From Pseudomonas lini (lineage in GTDB: Bacteria; Pseudomonadota; Gammaproteobacteria; Pseudomonadales; Pseudomonadaceae), in assembly GCF_964063345.1 (NCBI RefSeq), contig NZ_OZ061318.1, forward strand, positions 2,418,001-2,482,000: a stretch of DNA of 64,000 nucleotides, read 5' to 3'. Under the pieces are notes generated by a model. That model was not told the origin of the DNA. It did no database searches and was given only the letters and a program-made list of their open reading frames with translations. The position numbers and the translations under genes were made by a program. Below, in pieces: positions 53,733 to 62,403 of this stretch. Every line of letters starts with the position of its first letter. Position 1 is the stretch's first letter.

Positions 53733-54356
53733 ATGCAAGAGACGATTCAAGCTGCGAACCACGAACTGCAGAACAACGCCTACGCCTCCCTCAAAGCCTC
53801 ACAGCTGTTTTCTCAGGAAGAGCTGGAGTACATGGAAGCGGCGTGCCAGGTCATCCCGAAAACCATTATCGAAATCGGCGATGTGGGCGAAGAAAACTTT
53901 CTCGCGGTGGGGCGCTTCATGGAGGATCAAAAAGGCCAGTTACCCGTGTATCGCAACGACCCTTACGGAAAACGCGTGGTGGAGATCCTCTCTTCGGGAA
54001 AAAGTCGCGAGTTCTTCAACGGCATCATGGAAGCCGAGTGTTTTATCCGTCGCTGCCAGTCCAATCTGCTGGAAGCCGGCAACTTCATCGGCAAGCACAT
54101 CGATACCTACAGCAACCTGGAATATCGCTACTCCGTGGTGATCCAGTTCGGCAAACAATACGAAGGCGGCGAGTTTTTCATCGAGCATGAAGGCCGCGAG
54201 TCGCAATTCAAGACCGGCTACGCCGATGTGCTGATCAATCGCTGCGAGATTCCCCACGGCGTACGCAAAGTGGAGAGCGGCACACGCTCCTCCCTGGTGT
54301 TTTTCCTGAGCACCAGCCCGTTGGACAAACCCAACCTCAACAACAAACAGATCTGA
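53733..54356 (+). CDS. 2-oxoglutarate/Fe(II)-dependent oxygenase
   Basis: 207 residues with a jelly-roll 2OG oxygenase core: H-x-D in GKHIDTYSN, Tyr/Phe-rich strand EYRYSVVIQF, GGEFFIEHEG, distal His in EIPHGVRKV and the 2-oxoglutarate-binding Arg in SGTRSSLVFFLS. Resembles prolyl-4-hydroxylase-like enzymes acting on small molecules. Three bases after the desaturase gene; RBS AAGGAG. Confidence 0.84.
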   Translation: MQETIQAANHELQNNAYASLKASQLFSQEELEYMEAACQVIPKTIIEIGDVGEENFLAVGRFMEDQKGQLPVYRNDPYGKRVVEILSSGKSREFFNGIMEAECFIRRCQSNLLEAGNFIGKHIDTYSNLEYRYSVVIQFGKQYEGGEFFIEHEGRESQFKTGYADVLINRCEIPHGVRKVESGTRSSLVFFLSTSPLDKPNLNNKQI

Positions 54357-54419
54357 TCGGAGTGTACGTCCACCCCGCCGGGTGGACGTACGACCGACGA
54401 AGCCAGAAGGAAACGTCCC

Positions 54420-55319
54420 ATGACGCAAACCAACGTAGCCAGTTTTCAAGAAACAAAGAATCAAGACCTGCAAGCCTATTTCCTGGGCCTCATTTCGGTC
54501 GCGGCCTTTGCCATGACCTTGCCGGCGGCAAAAATGCTCGCTGGCGACCTGAGTGCCCTGCAAGTCGGGTTCTTTCGGTCGGTGTTGGCTGCGTTTGCGG
54601 CAATTCCCTTTTTGCTTATCGGTCGGGCAAAGTTTCCCAATCGCTCGCAAATCAAGCGAATGTTGCTGACCTCCACCGGGATTGTTTACGGCTTTCCGAT
54701 CCTCACCGCGCTGGGCATGCAGTACGTGCCGGTCAGCCATGGCGGCGTGGTGCTCGCCGCACTACCGCTGTCCACAGCGATCTTCGGCACCCTCATCACA
54801 GGCACTCGCCCATCCAAAATGTTCTGGGCGGTCTCAAGCCTGGGCTTCTTGGTGGTGATGGCCTACACCGTCATCAAGTCGGACGTTTCAGACATCTACA
54901 TCGGCGACCTGGCGCTGCTGGGCGCTGTACTGCTGGCCGGTTTTGGCTATGCCCAAGGCGGTGCACTGTCCAAGGAACTGCCGGGTTGGCAGGTCATGTG
55001 CTGGACTCTGGTCATCAGCCTGCCGGTGCTGCTTCCGGTCAGCCTCTGGCTCTTTGATAGCCAGACCATCGCCAACTTGCCTGGACAAGGCGTCGCCGCC
55101 CTGTTGTTCCTGGCTCTGATCAACTCATTGCTGGGTTTCTTCTCCTGGAACCGCGCGTTGGCCCTGGGTGGCATCCAGCGCATCAGCCAGCTGCAGTTGC
55201 TGCAACCGTTCTTCACTTTTGCCTTTTCGATCATCCTGATGGGCGAGTCGTGGAACTGGCTGACCCCGGCCGTCTGCGCCATCGTCATCGTGCTGGTCTG
55301 GCTGTCCAAGCGCATCTGA
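54420..55319 (+). CDS. EamA (DMT) family transporter
   Basis: 299 residues with ten predicted membrane helices in two EamA repeats. Typical of exporters of amino acids and small metabolites, so a probable exporter of the cluster product. Preceded by AAGGAAACG; 63 bases after the oxygenase gene. Confidence 0.87.
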   Translation: MTQTNVASFQETKNQDLQAYFLGLISVAAFAMTLPAAKMLAGDLSALQVGFFRSVLAAFAAIPFLLIGRAKFPNRSQIKRMLLTSTGIVYGFPILTALGMQYVPVSHGGVVLAALPLSTAIFGTLITGTRPSKMFWAVSSLGFLVVMAYTVIKSDVSDIYIGDLALLGAVLLAGFGYAQGGALSKELPGWQVMCWTLVISLPVLLPVSLWLFDSQTIANLPGQGVAALLFLALINSLLGFFSWNRALALGGIQRISQLQLLQPFFTFAFSIILMGESWNWLTPAVCAIVIVLVWLSKRI

Positions 55320-55379
55320 ACAGGACCGCGCGCTGGCTAACCAGCGCGCTCCACCCAACGTGCTCCTGCAGGTATCCCC

Positions 55380-56114
55380 ATGTCCGAAATGACCTTGATC
55401 GACCCCAACGTCATGCTGGTAGCCCCTCTGGATTCACCCCTCACGCTGTCGTTCAGCGATGCCCGGCATCAAGCCAACATCACCCTGTGGACAGCCGGGG
55501 AACAGTGGCTGGCGGAATCCGCCACTCACTTTTTCATTGTGTATAGCGGTCGCCTGGAGGTCTCCGTCGACCATCACCGCTTCGAATTGGGTGCGGGGTT
55601 CTTTGGCAGTTTCCCCGGCCGCACACATGTACAGGGAGAAGGCCGGGCGCTGATCGTCAGCCAGGGTGGCTACCGCGGCACGACATTGCTGGGTGGCCCG
55701 GTGGAAGATCGGGGACGCCTGCTTTATCTCGACGGCTGCACCAATAGCCTGTTGCTCCCACCGCCCATCGACGGGGATCCCTGCCTGAACTTTTTGCACC
55801 TGCCCGCCCATGTTTCCCAGACACCTCATACCCATCCCTCGCTCCGTGCAGGCCTGATCTTGTCGGGTAATGGCCAGTGCGAAACCGAACAGGGTGTTCT
55901 GCCGTTTGAGGAGGGCACGGTGTTCGTCATCCCGCCTGGCGTATTGCACAGTTTTCAGAGCGCCGAACAGGCCTTGCGCATCGTGATTTTCCATCCTGAT
56001 TCCGATACCGGCCCCAGCGATACCAACCACACCATGCTCAACAGAACCCTGATCGAGGGGCTGTCGGCCCAGCAGTTACAACATCTCCATACCCAGACGG
56101 AAAACCGCCCATGA
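55380..56114 (+). CDS. Bicupin protein
   Basis: 244 residues with two cupin barrels: N-terminal (about 20-100; HFFIVYSGRLEVSVDHHRFELGAGFFG) and C-terminal (about 145-215; LPAHVSQTPHTHPSLRAGLILSGNGQCETEQG... VFVIPPGVLHSFQ) with a metal-binding His set HTHP and H near the end. No DNA-binding domain, so an enzyme or binding protein rather than an AraC regulator. The stop overlaps the methyltransferase start (ATGA). Confidence 0.8.
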   Translation: MSEMTLIDPNVMLVAPLDSPLTLSFSDARHQANITLWTAGEQWLAESATHFFIVYSGRLEVSVDHHRFELGAGFFGSFPGRTHVQGEGRALIVSQGGYRGTTLLGGPVEDRGRLLYLDGCTNSLLLPPPIDGDPCLNFLHLPAHVSQTPHTHPSLRAGLILSGNGQCETEQGVLPFEEGTVFVIPPGVLHSFQSAEQALRIVIFHPDSDTGPSDTNHTMLNRTLIEGLSAQQLQHLHTQTENRP

Positions 56115-56890
56115 CCTCTTCGAGCTTTTTTCGCCCCACCTCTGAACTGCAACAATGGGACGCCTCGCAGTATGAAAACAACGCCCGTTTCGTCGCTCAT
56201 CTGGCCAATGGCGCGGTGGAACTGTTGGCCCTCAAGGCTGGCGAACGGGTCTTGGATATCGGTTGTGGCGACGGCTACCTGAGCGAGCAATTGGCTCGGC
56301 AAGGCGCTGACGTGGTGGGTTTCGACTACAGCCCGGAACTGGTGAAAGCCGCACGTTTGCGCGGCCTGGATGTAAGGCTGGGTAATGCCGAGGAGCTGAT
56401 CTTTCACCAGGAGTTCGACGCGGTGTTCAGCAACGCTGCCATGCACTGGATGCGACGTGCCGATCAAGTCGCCCATGGGACCTTTATGGCACTCAAACCC
56501 GGTGGGCGTTTTGTCGGTGAATTCGCCGGCGCCGAGAATGCCTTACTGATCCGTCGGGCGATTCACGGCGCCCTCGAGCGTAGATCCGTCGATGCACAGG
56601 ACATTGACCCCTGGTACCTGCCCACGGCCGGTGAATACCAACAGGTGCTGGAGAACGCCGGGTTTCACGTCAGTTTCATCAGTTGGTTTGAGCGACCGGT
56701 GGTGCTGGATTACCCCATTGCCCAATGGATACAAACTTTTGGCAGCCCATATCTGACAGTGCTGCCAGTTGAAGCCCGTGCGGGTTTTCTGGAGGAAGTA
56801 ACGGAGGAGCTGGCCAATGACCTGCTGAACTCCGACGGCTGGACGGTGGACTACACACGCTTGCGTTTCAGGGCCGAGAAAAAGGCATAA
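56111..56890 (+). CDS. Class I SAM-dependent methyltransferase
   Basis: 259 residues. SAM motif I VLDIGCGDGYLSEQLA, motif II VVGFDYSPELV, and the FDAVFSNAAMHWMRRADQV segment typical of UbiE/trans-aconitate methyltransferase-like enzymes. Four-base overlap with the bicupin gene. Substrate unknown, likely the cluster product or intermediate. Confidence 0.87.
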   Translation: MTSSSFFRPTSELQQWDASQYENNARFVAHLANGAVELLALKAGERVLDIGCGDGYLSEQLARQGADVVGFDYSPELVKAARLRGLDVRLGNAEELIFHQEFDAVFSNAAMHWMRRADQVAHGTFMALKPGGRFVGEFAGAENALLIRRAIHGALERRSVDAQDIDPWYLPTAGEYQQVLENAGFHVSFISWFERPVVLDYPIAQWIQTFGSPYLTVLPVEARAGFLEEVTEELANDLLNSDGWTVDYTRLRFRAEKKA

Positions 56891-56937
56891 CCCCCAGAAC
56901 CTGTCTGAAAAAGAGCGGCACATTGAAGCAAGCAGCA

Positions 56938-56960
56938 GACGGCGGGCGATGCTTGCCGTC
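56938..56960 (+). other. Hairpin between the methyltransferase and the 107-residue gene
   Basis: GACGGCGGGC and GCTTGCCGTC pair over 10 bp (two G.U) with a GAT loop, 18 bases before the next ATG. No T-run; may affect translation or processing. Confidence 0.45.
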
Positions 56961-56977
56961 GAACTGGGAATAACGAT

Positions 56978-57301
56978 ATGTCTATGAAAACCAATGGATT
57001 AACGCTGAAGTCTTTTTACGCCGACGCCCAGATGTGGTCGAGCCAGGACGGTAAACCGCTGTACTGGATCGATGACATCAGCCTGGCCGTCAACGGCTCG
57101 GAAATCGTCGAGGATTCGCTCATCAAGGCCCTGCACGATAATGACGAAGTCCAGATCCTCAATGGCGTCATCTACTCCTATGCAGACCTGGGTGAAGTGG
57201 CCACCTTGGTGGAATACTTCAAAAGCTGGCAGCAAAACCTGAAGTCGATGCACCGCCCTCCCTTCTCCCATGAAGCGCCGCCGGGCAGCGAGATTGACTA
57301 G
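56978..57301 (+). CDS. Hypothetical protein, 107 residues
   Basis: Start ATG 56978 after GGGAATAACG. Acidic, no membrane segment; strand-helix pattern (KPLYWIDDISLAVNG..IVEDSLIKAL, VQILNGVIYSYADLGEVATLVEYFKSW) and a Pro-rich tail. I do not recognise the family. Last plus-strand gene before the convergent regulator and in the same direction as the cluster. Confidence 0.6.
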   Translation: MSMKTNGLTLKSFYADAQMWSSQDGKPLYWIDDISLAVNGSEIVEDSLIKALHDNDEVQILNGVIYSYADLGEVATLVEYFKSWQQNLKSMHRPPFSHEAPPGSEID

Positions 57302-57325
57302 CATCAGGCTAACCTGGGCATGGCC

Positions 57326-58756
57326 TCAAGCGCCGGGTTCAGTGACCCGGCGAGCTGTTTCGCTGCGGGTCTGAGACTCGATGAAACGCTTGAACTGGAT
57401 GTCATTGCAGTGGCTGACGTTCAGGCGGATGTACTGATCGTAGTCCCGGGTGTTGCTGAACAACGACCCTGGAGCCAGAAAGATGCGGGCGTCATGAGCC
57501 TGCTCAATCAGACGACGAATATCCACGTGCGCGGGGAAACGTCCCCACAGGAACAAGCCATCCACGCCGGGTTCGTCAAACACCACGCCGACCTTGCCCA
57601 GCCACTCCCGCGCCCTGACACGCTCCTGCATCACCCGCTGACGCAGGGCATCCAAATGGTGTTGGTAGCGCCCGGACTCCAGGGTGTAAGTCACGATGGT
57701 TTCGTCCAGCGATGAGCCGCACAACAAGTTATACATCTTCTGCTCCACCAGACGCTCGACAAAGGCCGGTGGTGCCGCCACATACCCAAGGCGCAGGGCA
57801 GGACTTAGCACCTTGCTGAAACCGCTGATGTAAAACGTGCGATTCAAACCATCCAGGCTGGCCAATCGAAGTGTTTGCTTGGCAGACAACGAGCCGAAAA
57901 TATCGTCTTCAACAATGTGAAAATCATATTTCTCGGCCAGCGAAAGAATCTTGAACCCCTTGGCCGGGGAGGTATTGCCGCCAGTGGGGTTGTGGATCAG
58001 GGTCTGGGTCAGAAACAGTTTTGGCCGGTACTTGATCAGCATGGCCTCCATGGCCTCCAGGTCCGGACCATCCCCCATACGTGGCACCGTGATGATGTTG
58101 AAATCCCGCCCCTTGATCAGCTTCAATTGCAGCAACAAGTAGCTTGGGTCCTCGACCAGCAGGTAATCACCAGGCTTGAGCATGACATTACGAATCAGCG
58201 AGAACGCATGGGTAGCGCCCACCGTCACCACAATCTGGCTGCTGGAGGCATTGATGTGAACCTCTCGCAACTTGCGCGCAATCACCGAGCGCAACGCCTG
58301 GCTCCCCGCTGCTGGCGCCGGGACGCTGCAAGACAGCGTGTTACGAATCAACCGTCCGGTCACGGAAACAGGCACCGCTTCAGCCAGCCAGGACGGAGGA
58401 AAGTAACCTGAACTGACGGGGATATCGTACTGGGAAGGGTCCAGCGCGCGGTACAGAAACCCCGCGTGCAGGCTGGACGGCGGGATCAACTCGTCCAGGT
58501 CCTTGAGGGTTCCCGCTGGATTGGTCGCGAGAATAAAGTAACCGGCCCCGGGTCGGGACTCGATAATGTGCTGCGCCACGAGGTCCTCATAAGCGCTGCT
58601 CACCGTAAAGTTACTGACGCCCAGTTGTTTGGACAGCGCCCTGACCGATGGCAACCTGCTGCCTTGAACCCATTGAAAAGATTCAATGCGGGTAATAATT
58701 GCGCTTCGGATCTGGTCCACCAACAACGTCTTGCTGCTGCGATCTATCTCAAACAT
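57326..58756 (-). CDS. MocR-type regulator (GntR winged helix fused to class I aminotransferase domain)
   Basis: 476 residues. N-terminal GntR winged helix (about 10-75: RLPSVRALSKQLGVSNFTVSSAYEDL), then a PLP-binding fold-type I aminotransferase domain: VTVGATHAFSLI, LTQTLIHNPTGGN, FHIVEDDIFGSL and the PLP-lysine motif SGFSKVLSPALRLGY. MocR proteins sense amino acids or PLP derivatives. Converges with the biosynthetic cluster and is its likely regulator; suggests an amino-acid-derived effector (inferred). Confidence 0.88.
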   Translation of the reverse strand: MFEIDRSSKTLLVDQIRSAIITRIESFQWVQGSRLPSVRALSKQLGVSNFTVSSAYEDLVAQHIIESRPGAGYFILATNPAGTLKDLDELIPPSSLHAGFLYRALDPSQYDIPVSSGYFPPSWLAEAVPVSVTGRLIRNTLSCSVPAPAAGSQALRSVIARKLREVHINASSSQIVVTVGATHAFSLIRNVMLKPGDYLLVEDPSYLLLQLKLIKGRDFNIITVPRMGDGPDLEAMEAMLIKYRPKLFLTQTLIHNPTGGNTSPAKGFKILSLAEKYDFHIVEDDIFGSLSAKQTLRLASLDGLNRTFYISGFSKVLSPALRLGYVAAPPAFVERLVEQKMYNLLCGSSLDETIVTYTLESGRYQHHLDALRQRVMQERVRAREWLGKVGVVFDEPGVDGLFLWGRFPAHVDIRRLIEQAHDARIFLAPGSLFSNTRDYDQYIRLNVSHCNDIQFKRFIESQTRSETARRVTEPGA

Positions 58757-59118
58757 CTCATTCCCTTAATGAAACCGCCGCCATCATGGCCTTCCTGATG
58801 CCTGGCAAAGCGCAGACAGGTGATCGACAGGCCATCGCGCCAACACTCGCGTACGAGACAGCCCTTGGAACTTTGTAAGCAAAGTTTACGCCAGCGCGCA
58901 AAAAATGCCTCGTCTATTGCAACGTCTGCGGCGATCACGATGCTCGTCGATCTCTCATCACTGGCAAGATTTTTTATCCGCTCCTGGCAACAGGTCGAGC
59001 GATAACTATCGGAGCCGGCAATTGTGTCAGCAGCACCGTCACAATGACCGCCTATTTGCCCCAACTCCCTCTCTCTGCTAGTGTCGCGCCGGTTTAACGT
59101 CAACCGGAAATAGCCGCC
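58757..59118. other. Intergenic region between the MocR gene and xseB
   Basis: Promoters of both divergent genes should lie here; a minus-strand open frame of 142 codons (58744-59172) overlaps the regulator and xseB and has no recognisable features. Nothing else seen. Confidence 0.4.
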
Positions 59119-59361
59119 ATGGCCCGCAAAAAAGCTGCACTGGATTTCGAACAATCCCTCGCTGACCTGCAAACGCTGGTAGAGCGTCTGGAGAACGGCG
59201 AATTGTCGCTGGAAGACTCGCTGACCGCTTTCGAGCAGGGCATCGGTCTGACCCGTGATTGCCAGGCGGCGCTGGCTCAGGCCGAGCAGAAGGTCCAGGT
59301 GCTGCTCGAGCGTGATGGTGAGCTGGCCGAGGAACCCTTCGACGCGGATCAGCCAGAATGA
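59119..59361 (+). CDS. xseB: Exodeoxyribonuclease VII small subunit
   Basis: 80-residue coiled subunit of exonuclease VII, which degrades single-stranded DNA. Family signature [32 protein letters not shown]. The stop overlaps ispA by 4 bases (ATGA), as is typical for the xseB-ispA-dxs group. Confidence 0.95.
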   Translation: MARKKAALDFEQSLADLQTLVERLENGELSLEDSLTAFEQGIGLTRDCQAALAQAEQKVQVLLERDGELAEEPFDADQPE

Positions 59362-60245
59362 TTGCGGCGTATTCGGCGACCAGCCAGGCGCGCGTCAATG
59401 CTGCACTGGAAACCCTGTTCAACGCACCGGGTCCTGAACTTGCCCGCCTCTACGAAGCCATGCGCTACAGCGTGATGAATGGCGGCAAGCGCGTACGCCC
59501 GTTGCTGGCCTACGCCGCGTGTGAGGCGCTGGGCGGCAAGGCCGAGCAAGCCAACGGCGCGGCCTGCGCGGTGGAGCTGATCCACGCTTATTCGCTGGTG
59601 CACGACGATTTACCGGCCATGGACGACGACGATCTGCGTCGCGGCCAGCCGACTACGCATAAAAAATTCGATGAAGCCTGTGCAATCCTCGCCGGTGACG
59701 GTTTGCAGAGCCTGGCCTTCAGCGCCCTCCTCGACCCGCGCCTGAGCAGTTGTGACGCCGAAACCCGTCTACAGATGGTCAGCGCCCTGGCGTTGGCGGC
59801 GGGCCCGGCGGGCATGGTCGGCGGGCAAGCCATCGATCTCGGTTCGGTGGGCCTGAAGCTCGATCAAAAAGCCCTTGAATACATGCATCGGCACAAGACC
59901 GGCGCGTTGATCGAAGTCAGCGTCAAGCTCGGCGCCCTGGCCAGTGGTCATGCCGCGAAGGACGAACTGAAGTCCCTGCAGACTTATGCACAGGCCATTG
60001 GCCTGGCATTTCAGGTCCAGGACGACATTCTCGACGTCGAAAGTGACACCGAAACCCTCGGAAAACGCCAGGGCGCCGACATTGCCCGGGACAAGCCGAC
60101 CTACCCGGCTCTGCTCGGTCTTGACGCGGCCAAGGCCTATGCCCTGGAACTGCGCGACCAGGCCCTGCACGCGCTGCGACCGTTTGACGCGGCGGCCGAG
60201 CCATTGCGCGATCTGGCCCGGTACATCGTCGATCGCCGCAGCTGA
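59358..60245 (+). CDS. ispA: Farnesyl (polyprenyl) diphosphate synthase
   Basis: Condenses IPP with DMAPP and GPP in isoprenoid synthesis. 295 residues. First Asp-rich motif [14 protein letters not shown] (the DDx4D spacing of bacterial FPP synthases), GDGLQSLAF, and second motif QVQDDILD. Coupled to xseB; dxs follows after 91 bases. Confidence 0.95.
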   Translation: MIAAYSATSQARVNAALETLFNAPGPELARLYEAMRYSVMNGGKRVRPLLAYAACEALGGKAEQANGAACAVELIHAYSLVHDDLPAMDDDDLRRGQPTTHKKFDEACAILAGDGLQSLAFSALLDPRLSSCDAETRLQMVSALALAAGPAGMVGGQAIDLGSVGLKLDQKALEYMHRHKTGALIEVSVKLGALASGHAAKDELKSLQTYAQAIGLAFQVQDDILDVESDTETLGKRQGADIARDKPTYPALLGLDAAKAYALELRDQALHALRPFDAAAEPLRDLARYIVDRRS

Positions 60246-60336
60246 CGGCGTATCCGCCAAAAAAAACCAACGCGTGGGCAGGGGGCGATGCATCAGGTAA
60301 ACTGCCGCATCTTTTATACCTATAACGATTCGCCTG

Positions 60337-62235
60337 ATGCCCACGACGTTTCATGAGATTCCCCGCAAGCGCCCGACCACGCCCCTGCTCGACCGTGCCA
60401 ACACGCCGGACGGCCTGCGCCGGTTAGGCGAAGCCGAGCTGGAAACCCTGGCTGATGAGTTGCGCCTGGAATTGCTCTACACGGTCGGTCAGACCGGTGG
60501 GCATTTCGGTGCCGGCCTGGGCGTCATCGAGCTGACCATCGCGTTGCATTACGTCTTCGACACCCCGGATGACCGGCTGGTGTGGGACGTGGGTCATCAG
60601 GCCTACCCGCACAAAATCCTCACCGGCCGTCGCGAGCGCATGAGCACCCTGCGCCAGAAGGACGGCATTGCCGCCTTCCCGCGTCGTTCCGAGAGCGAGT
60701 ACGACACCTTTGGCGTCGGCCACTCCAGCACCTCGATCAGCGCAGCGCTGGGCATGGCGATTGCCGCCCGCCTGCAACACAGTGATCGCAAGGCGATCGC
60801 GGTGATCGGCGACGGCGCACTGACTGCCGGCATGGCTTTCGAGGCGCTGAACCATGCGCCGGAAGTAGACGCCAACATGCTGGTGATCCTCAACGACAAC
60901 GACATGTCGATCTCGCGCAACGTCGGCGGGCTGTCGAACTATCTGGCGAAAATCCTTTCCAGCCGCACTTACGCGAGCATGCGAGAAGGCAGCAAAAAGG
61001 TCCTCTCGCGCCTGCCCGGCGCCTGGGAAATCGCCCGTCGCACCGAAGAATACGCCAAAGGCATGCTGGTTCCCGGCACGCTGTTCGAAGAGCTGGGCTG
61101 GAACTATATCGGCCCGATCGATGGCCACGACCTGCCGACCCTGATCGCTACCCTGCGCAACATGCGCGATCTGAAAGGCCCGCAATTCCTGCACGTGGTC
61201 ACCAAGAAAGGCAAAGGCTTCGCTCCGGCAGAAGTCGACCCGATCGGTTACCACGCCATCACCAAACTCGAACCTGTGGATGCTCCGGCCGCCGCGCCGA
61301 AGAAAGCCGGCGGGCCGAAGTATTCCGGTGTGTTCGGTGAATGGCTGTGCGACATGGCCGCGGTTGATCCGCGTCTGGTCGGGATTACCCCGGCGATGAA
61401 GGAAGGCTCCGATCTGGTGGCTTTCAGCGAGCGCTTCCCGGAGCGTTATTTCGACGTGGCGATTGCCGAGCAACACGCCGTGACCCTCGCCGCCGGCATG
61501 GCTTGCGAAGGCGCCAAACCGGTGGTGGCGATCTATTCGACGTTCCTGCAGCGCGCTTACGACCAGCTTGTGCATGATGTGGCGGTGCAAAACCTCGACG
61601 TTTTGTTCGCCATCGACCGCGCAGGCCTGGTGGGTGAAGACGGCCCGACGCACGCGGGCAGCTTCGACCTGTCGTTCCTGCGTTGCATCCCCGGCATGCT
61701 GGTGATGACCCCGAGCGACGAAAACGAACTGCGCAAAATGCTCAGCACCGGCCATCTGTACAACGGCCCGGCGGCGGTGCGTTATCCGCGCGGCACCGGC
61801 CCGAATGCGCCGATCGCGAAAGACCTCGAACCGATTGAAATCGGCAAGGGTGTCGTCCGCCGTCAGGGCAGCAAAGTCGCCCTGCTGGTGTTTGGCGTGC
61901 AACTGGCCGAGGCACTGAAAGTCGCCGAGAAGCTGGATGCGACCGTGGTCGACATGCGTTTCGTCAAACCGCTCGACGAAGCACTGGTTCGCGAAATCGC
62001 CGGCAGCCACGAGTTGCTGGTGACCGTCGAAGAGAACGCAATCATGGGCGGTGCCGGTGGCGCGGTCAGCGAGTTCCTCGCCCGCGAAAACATCCTCAAG
62101 TCGGTGCTGCACCTGGGCTTGCCGGATACCTATGTGGAGCACGCCAAGCCTGCGCAAATGCTGGCTGAGTGTGGGCTGGATGAGGCAGGGATCGAAGAAG
62201 CGGTACGTCAGCGCCTGCAACTGCTGAATATCTAA
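60337..62235 (+). CDS. dxs: 1-deoxy-D-xylulose-5-phosphate synthase
   Basis: First, rate-limiting step of the non-mevalonate pathway and of thiamine and pyridoxal supply; TPP-dependent. 632 residues. TPP motif [16 protein letters not shown]...[30 protein letters not shown], and the transketolase-central [14 protein letters not shown] and [15 protein letters not shown]. Ends upstream of an REP pair. Confidence 0.96.
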   Translation: MPTTFHEIPRKRPTTPLLDRANTPDGLRRLGEAELETLADELRLELLYTVGQTGGHFGAGLGVIELTIALHYVFDTPDDRLVWDVGHQAYPHKILTGRRERMSTLRQKDGIAAFPRRSESEYDTFGVGHSSTSISAALGMAIAARLQHSDRKAIAVIGDGALTAGMAFEALNHAPEVDANMLVILNDNDMSISRNVGGLSNYLAKILSSRTYASMREGSKKVLSRLPGAWEIARRTEEYAKGMLVPGTLFEELGWNYIGPIDGHDLPTLIATLRNMRDLKGPQFLHVVTKKGKGFAPAEVDPIGYHAITKLEPVDAPAAAPKKAGGPKYSGVFGEWLCDMAAVDPRLVGITPAMKEGSDLVAFSERFPERYFDVAIAEQHAVTLAAGMACEGAKPVVAIYSTFLQRAYDQLVHDVAVQNLDVLFAIDRAGLVGEDGPTHAGSFDLSFLRCIPGMLVMTPSDENELRKMLSTGHLYNGPAAVRYPRGTGPNAPIAKDLEPIEIGKGVVRRQGSKVALLVFGVQLAEALKVAEKLDATVVDMRFVKPLDEALVREIAGSHELLVTVEENAIMGGAGGAVSEFLARENILKSVLHLGLPDTYVEHAKPAQMLAECGLDEAGIEEAVRQRLQLLNI

Positions 62236-62256
62236 ACATCAGATATACGCAAAACC

Positions 62257-62346
62257 CTGTGGGAGCGGGCTTGCCCGCGATAGCGGAGTGACAGTCAACT
62301 TATTCATTGACTGACACACCGTCATCGCGGGCAAGCCCGCTCCCAC
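62257..62346. repeat. REP pair (GTGGGAGCGGGCTTGCCCGCGA family)
   Basis: CTGTGGGAGCGGGCTTGCCC and reverse complement, about 40 bases apart, between dxs and the TonB-dependent receptor. Confidence 0.88.
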
Positions 62347-62403
62347 ATTGGGTTTTATGCAACCTTCAGAATGTATTCGCTTTAAAGCGCCAACGGACTG
62401 TTC

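Noticed and set aside
58744..59172. 142-codon minus-strand open frame between the MocR gene and xseB
   Set aside because: Overlaps the starts of two well-supported genes and has no recognisable features.
60424..62220. 598-codon minus-strand open frame opposite dxs
   Set aside because: Antisense shadow of dxs; no ribosome site or recognisable family.
62236..62403. Cobalamin riboswitch ahead of the TonB-dependent receptor
   Set aside because: The interval is short, is mostly an REP pair, and no B12-box-like element was seen.
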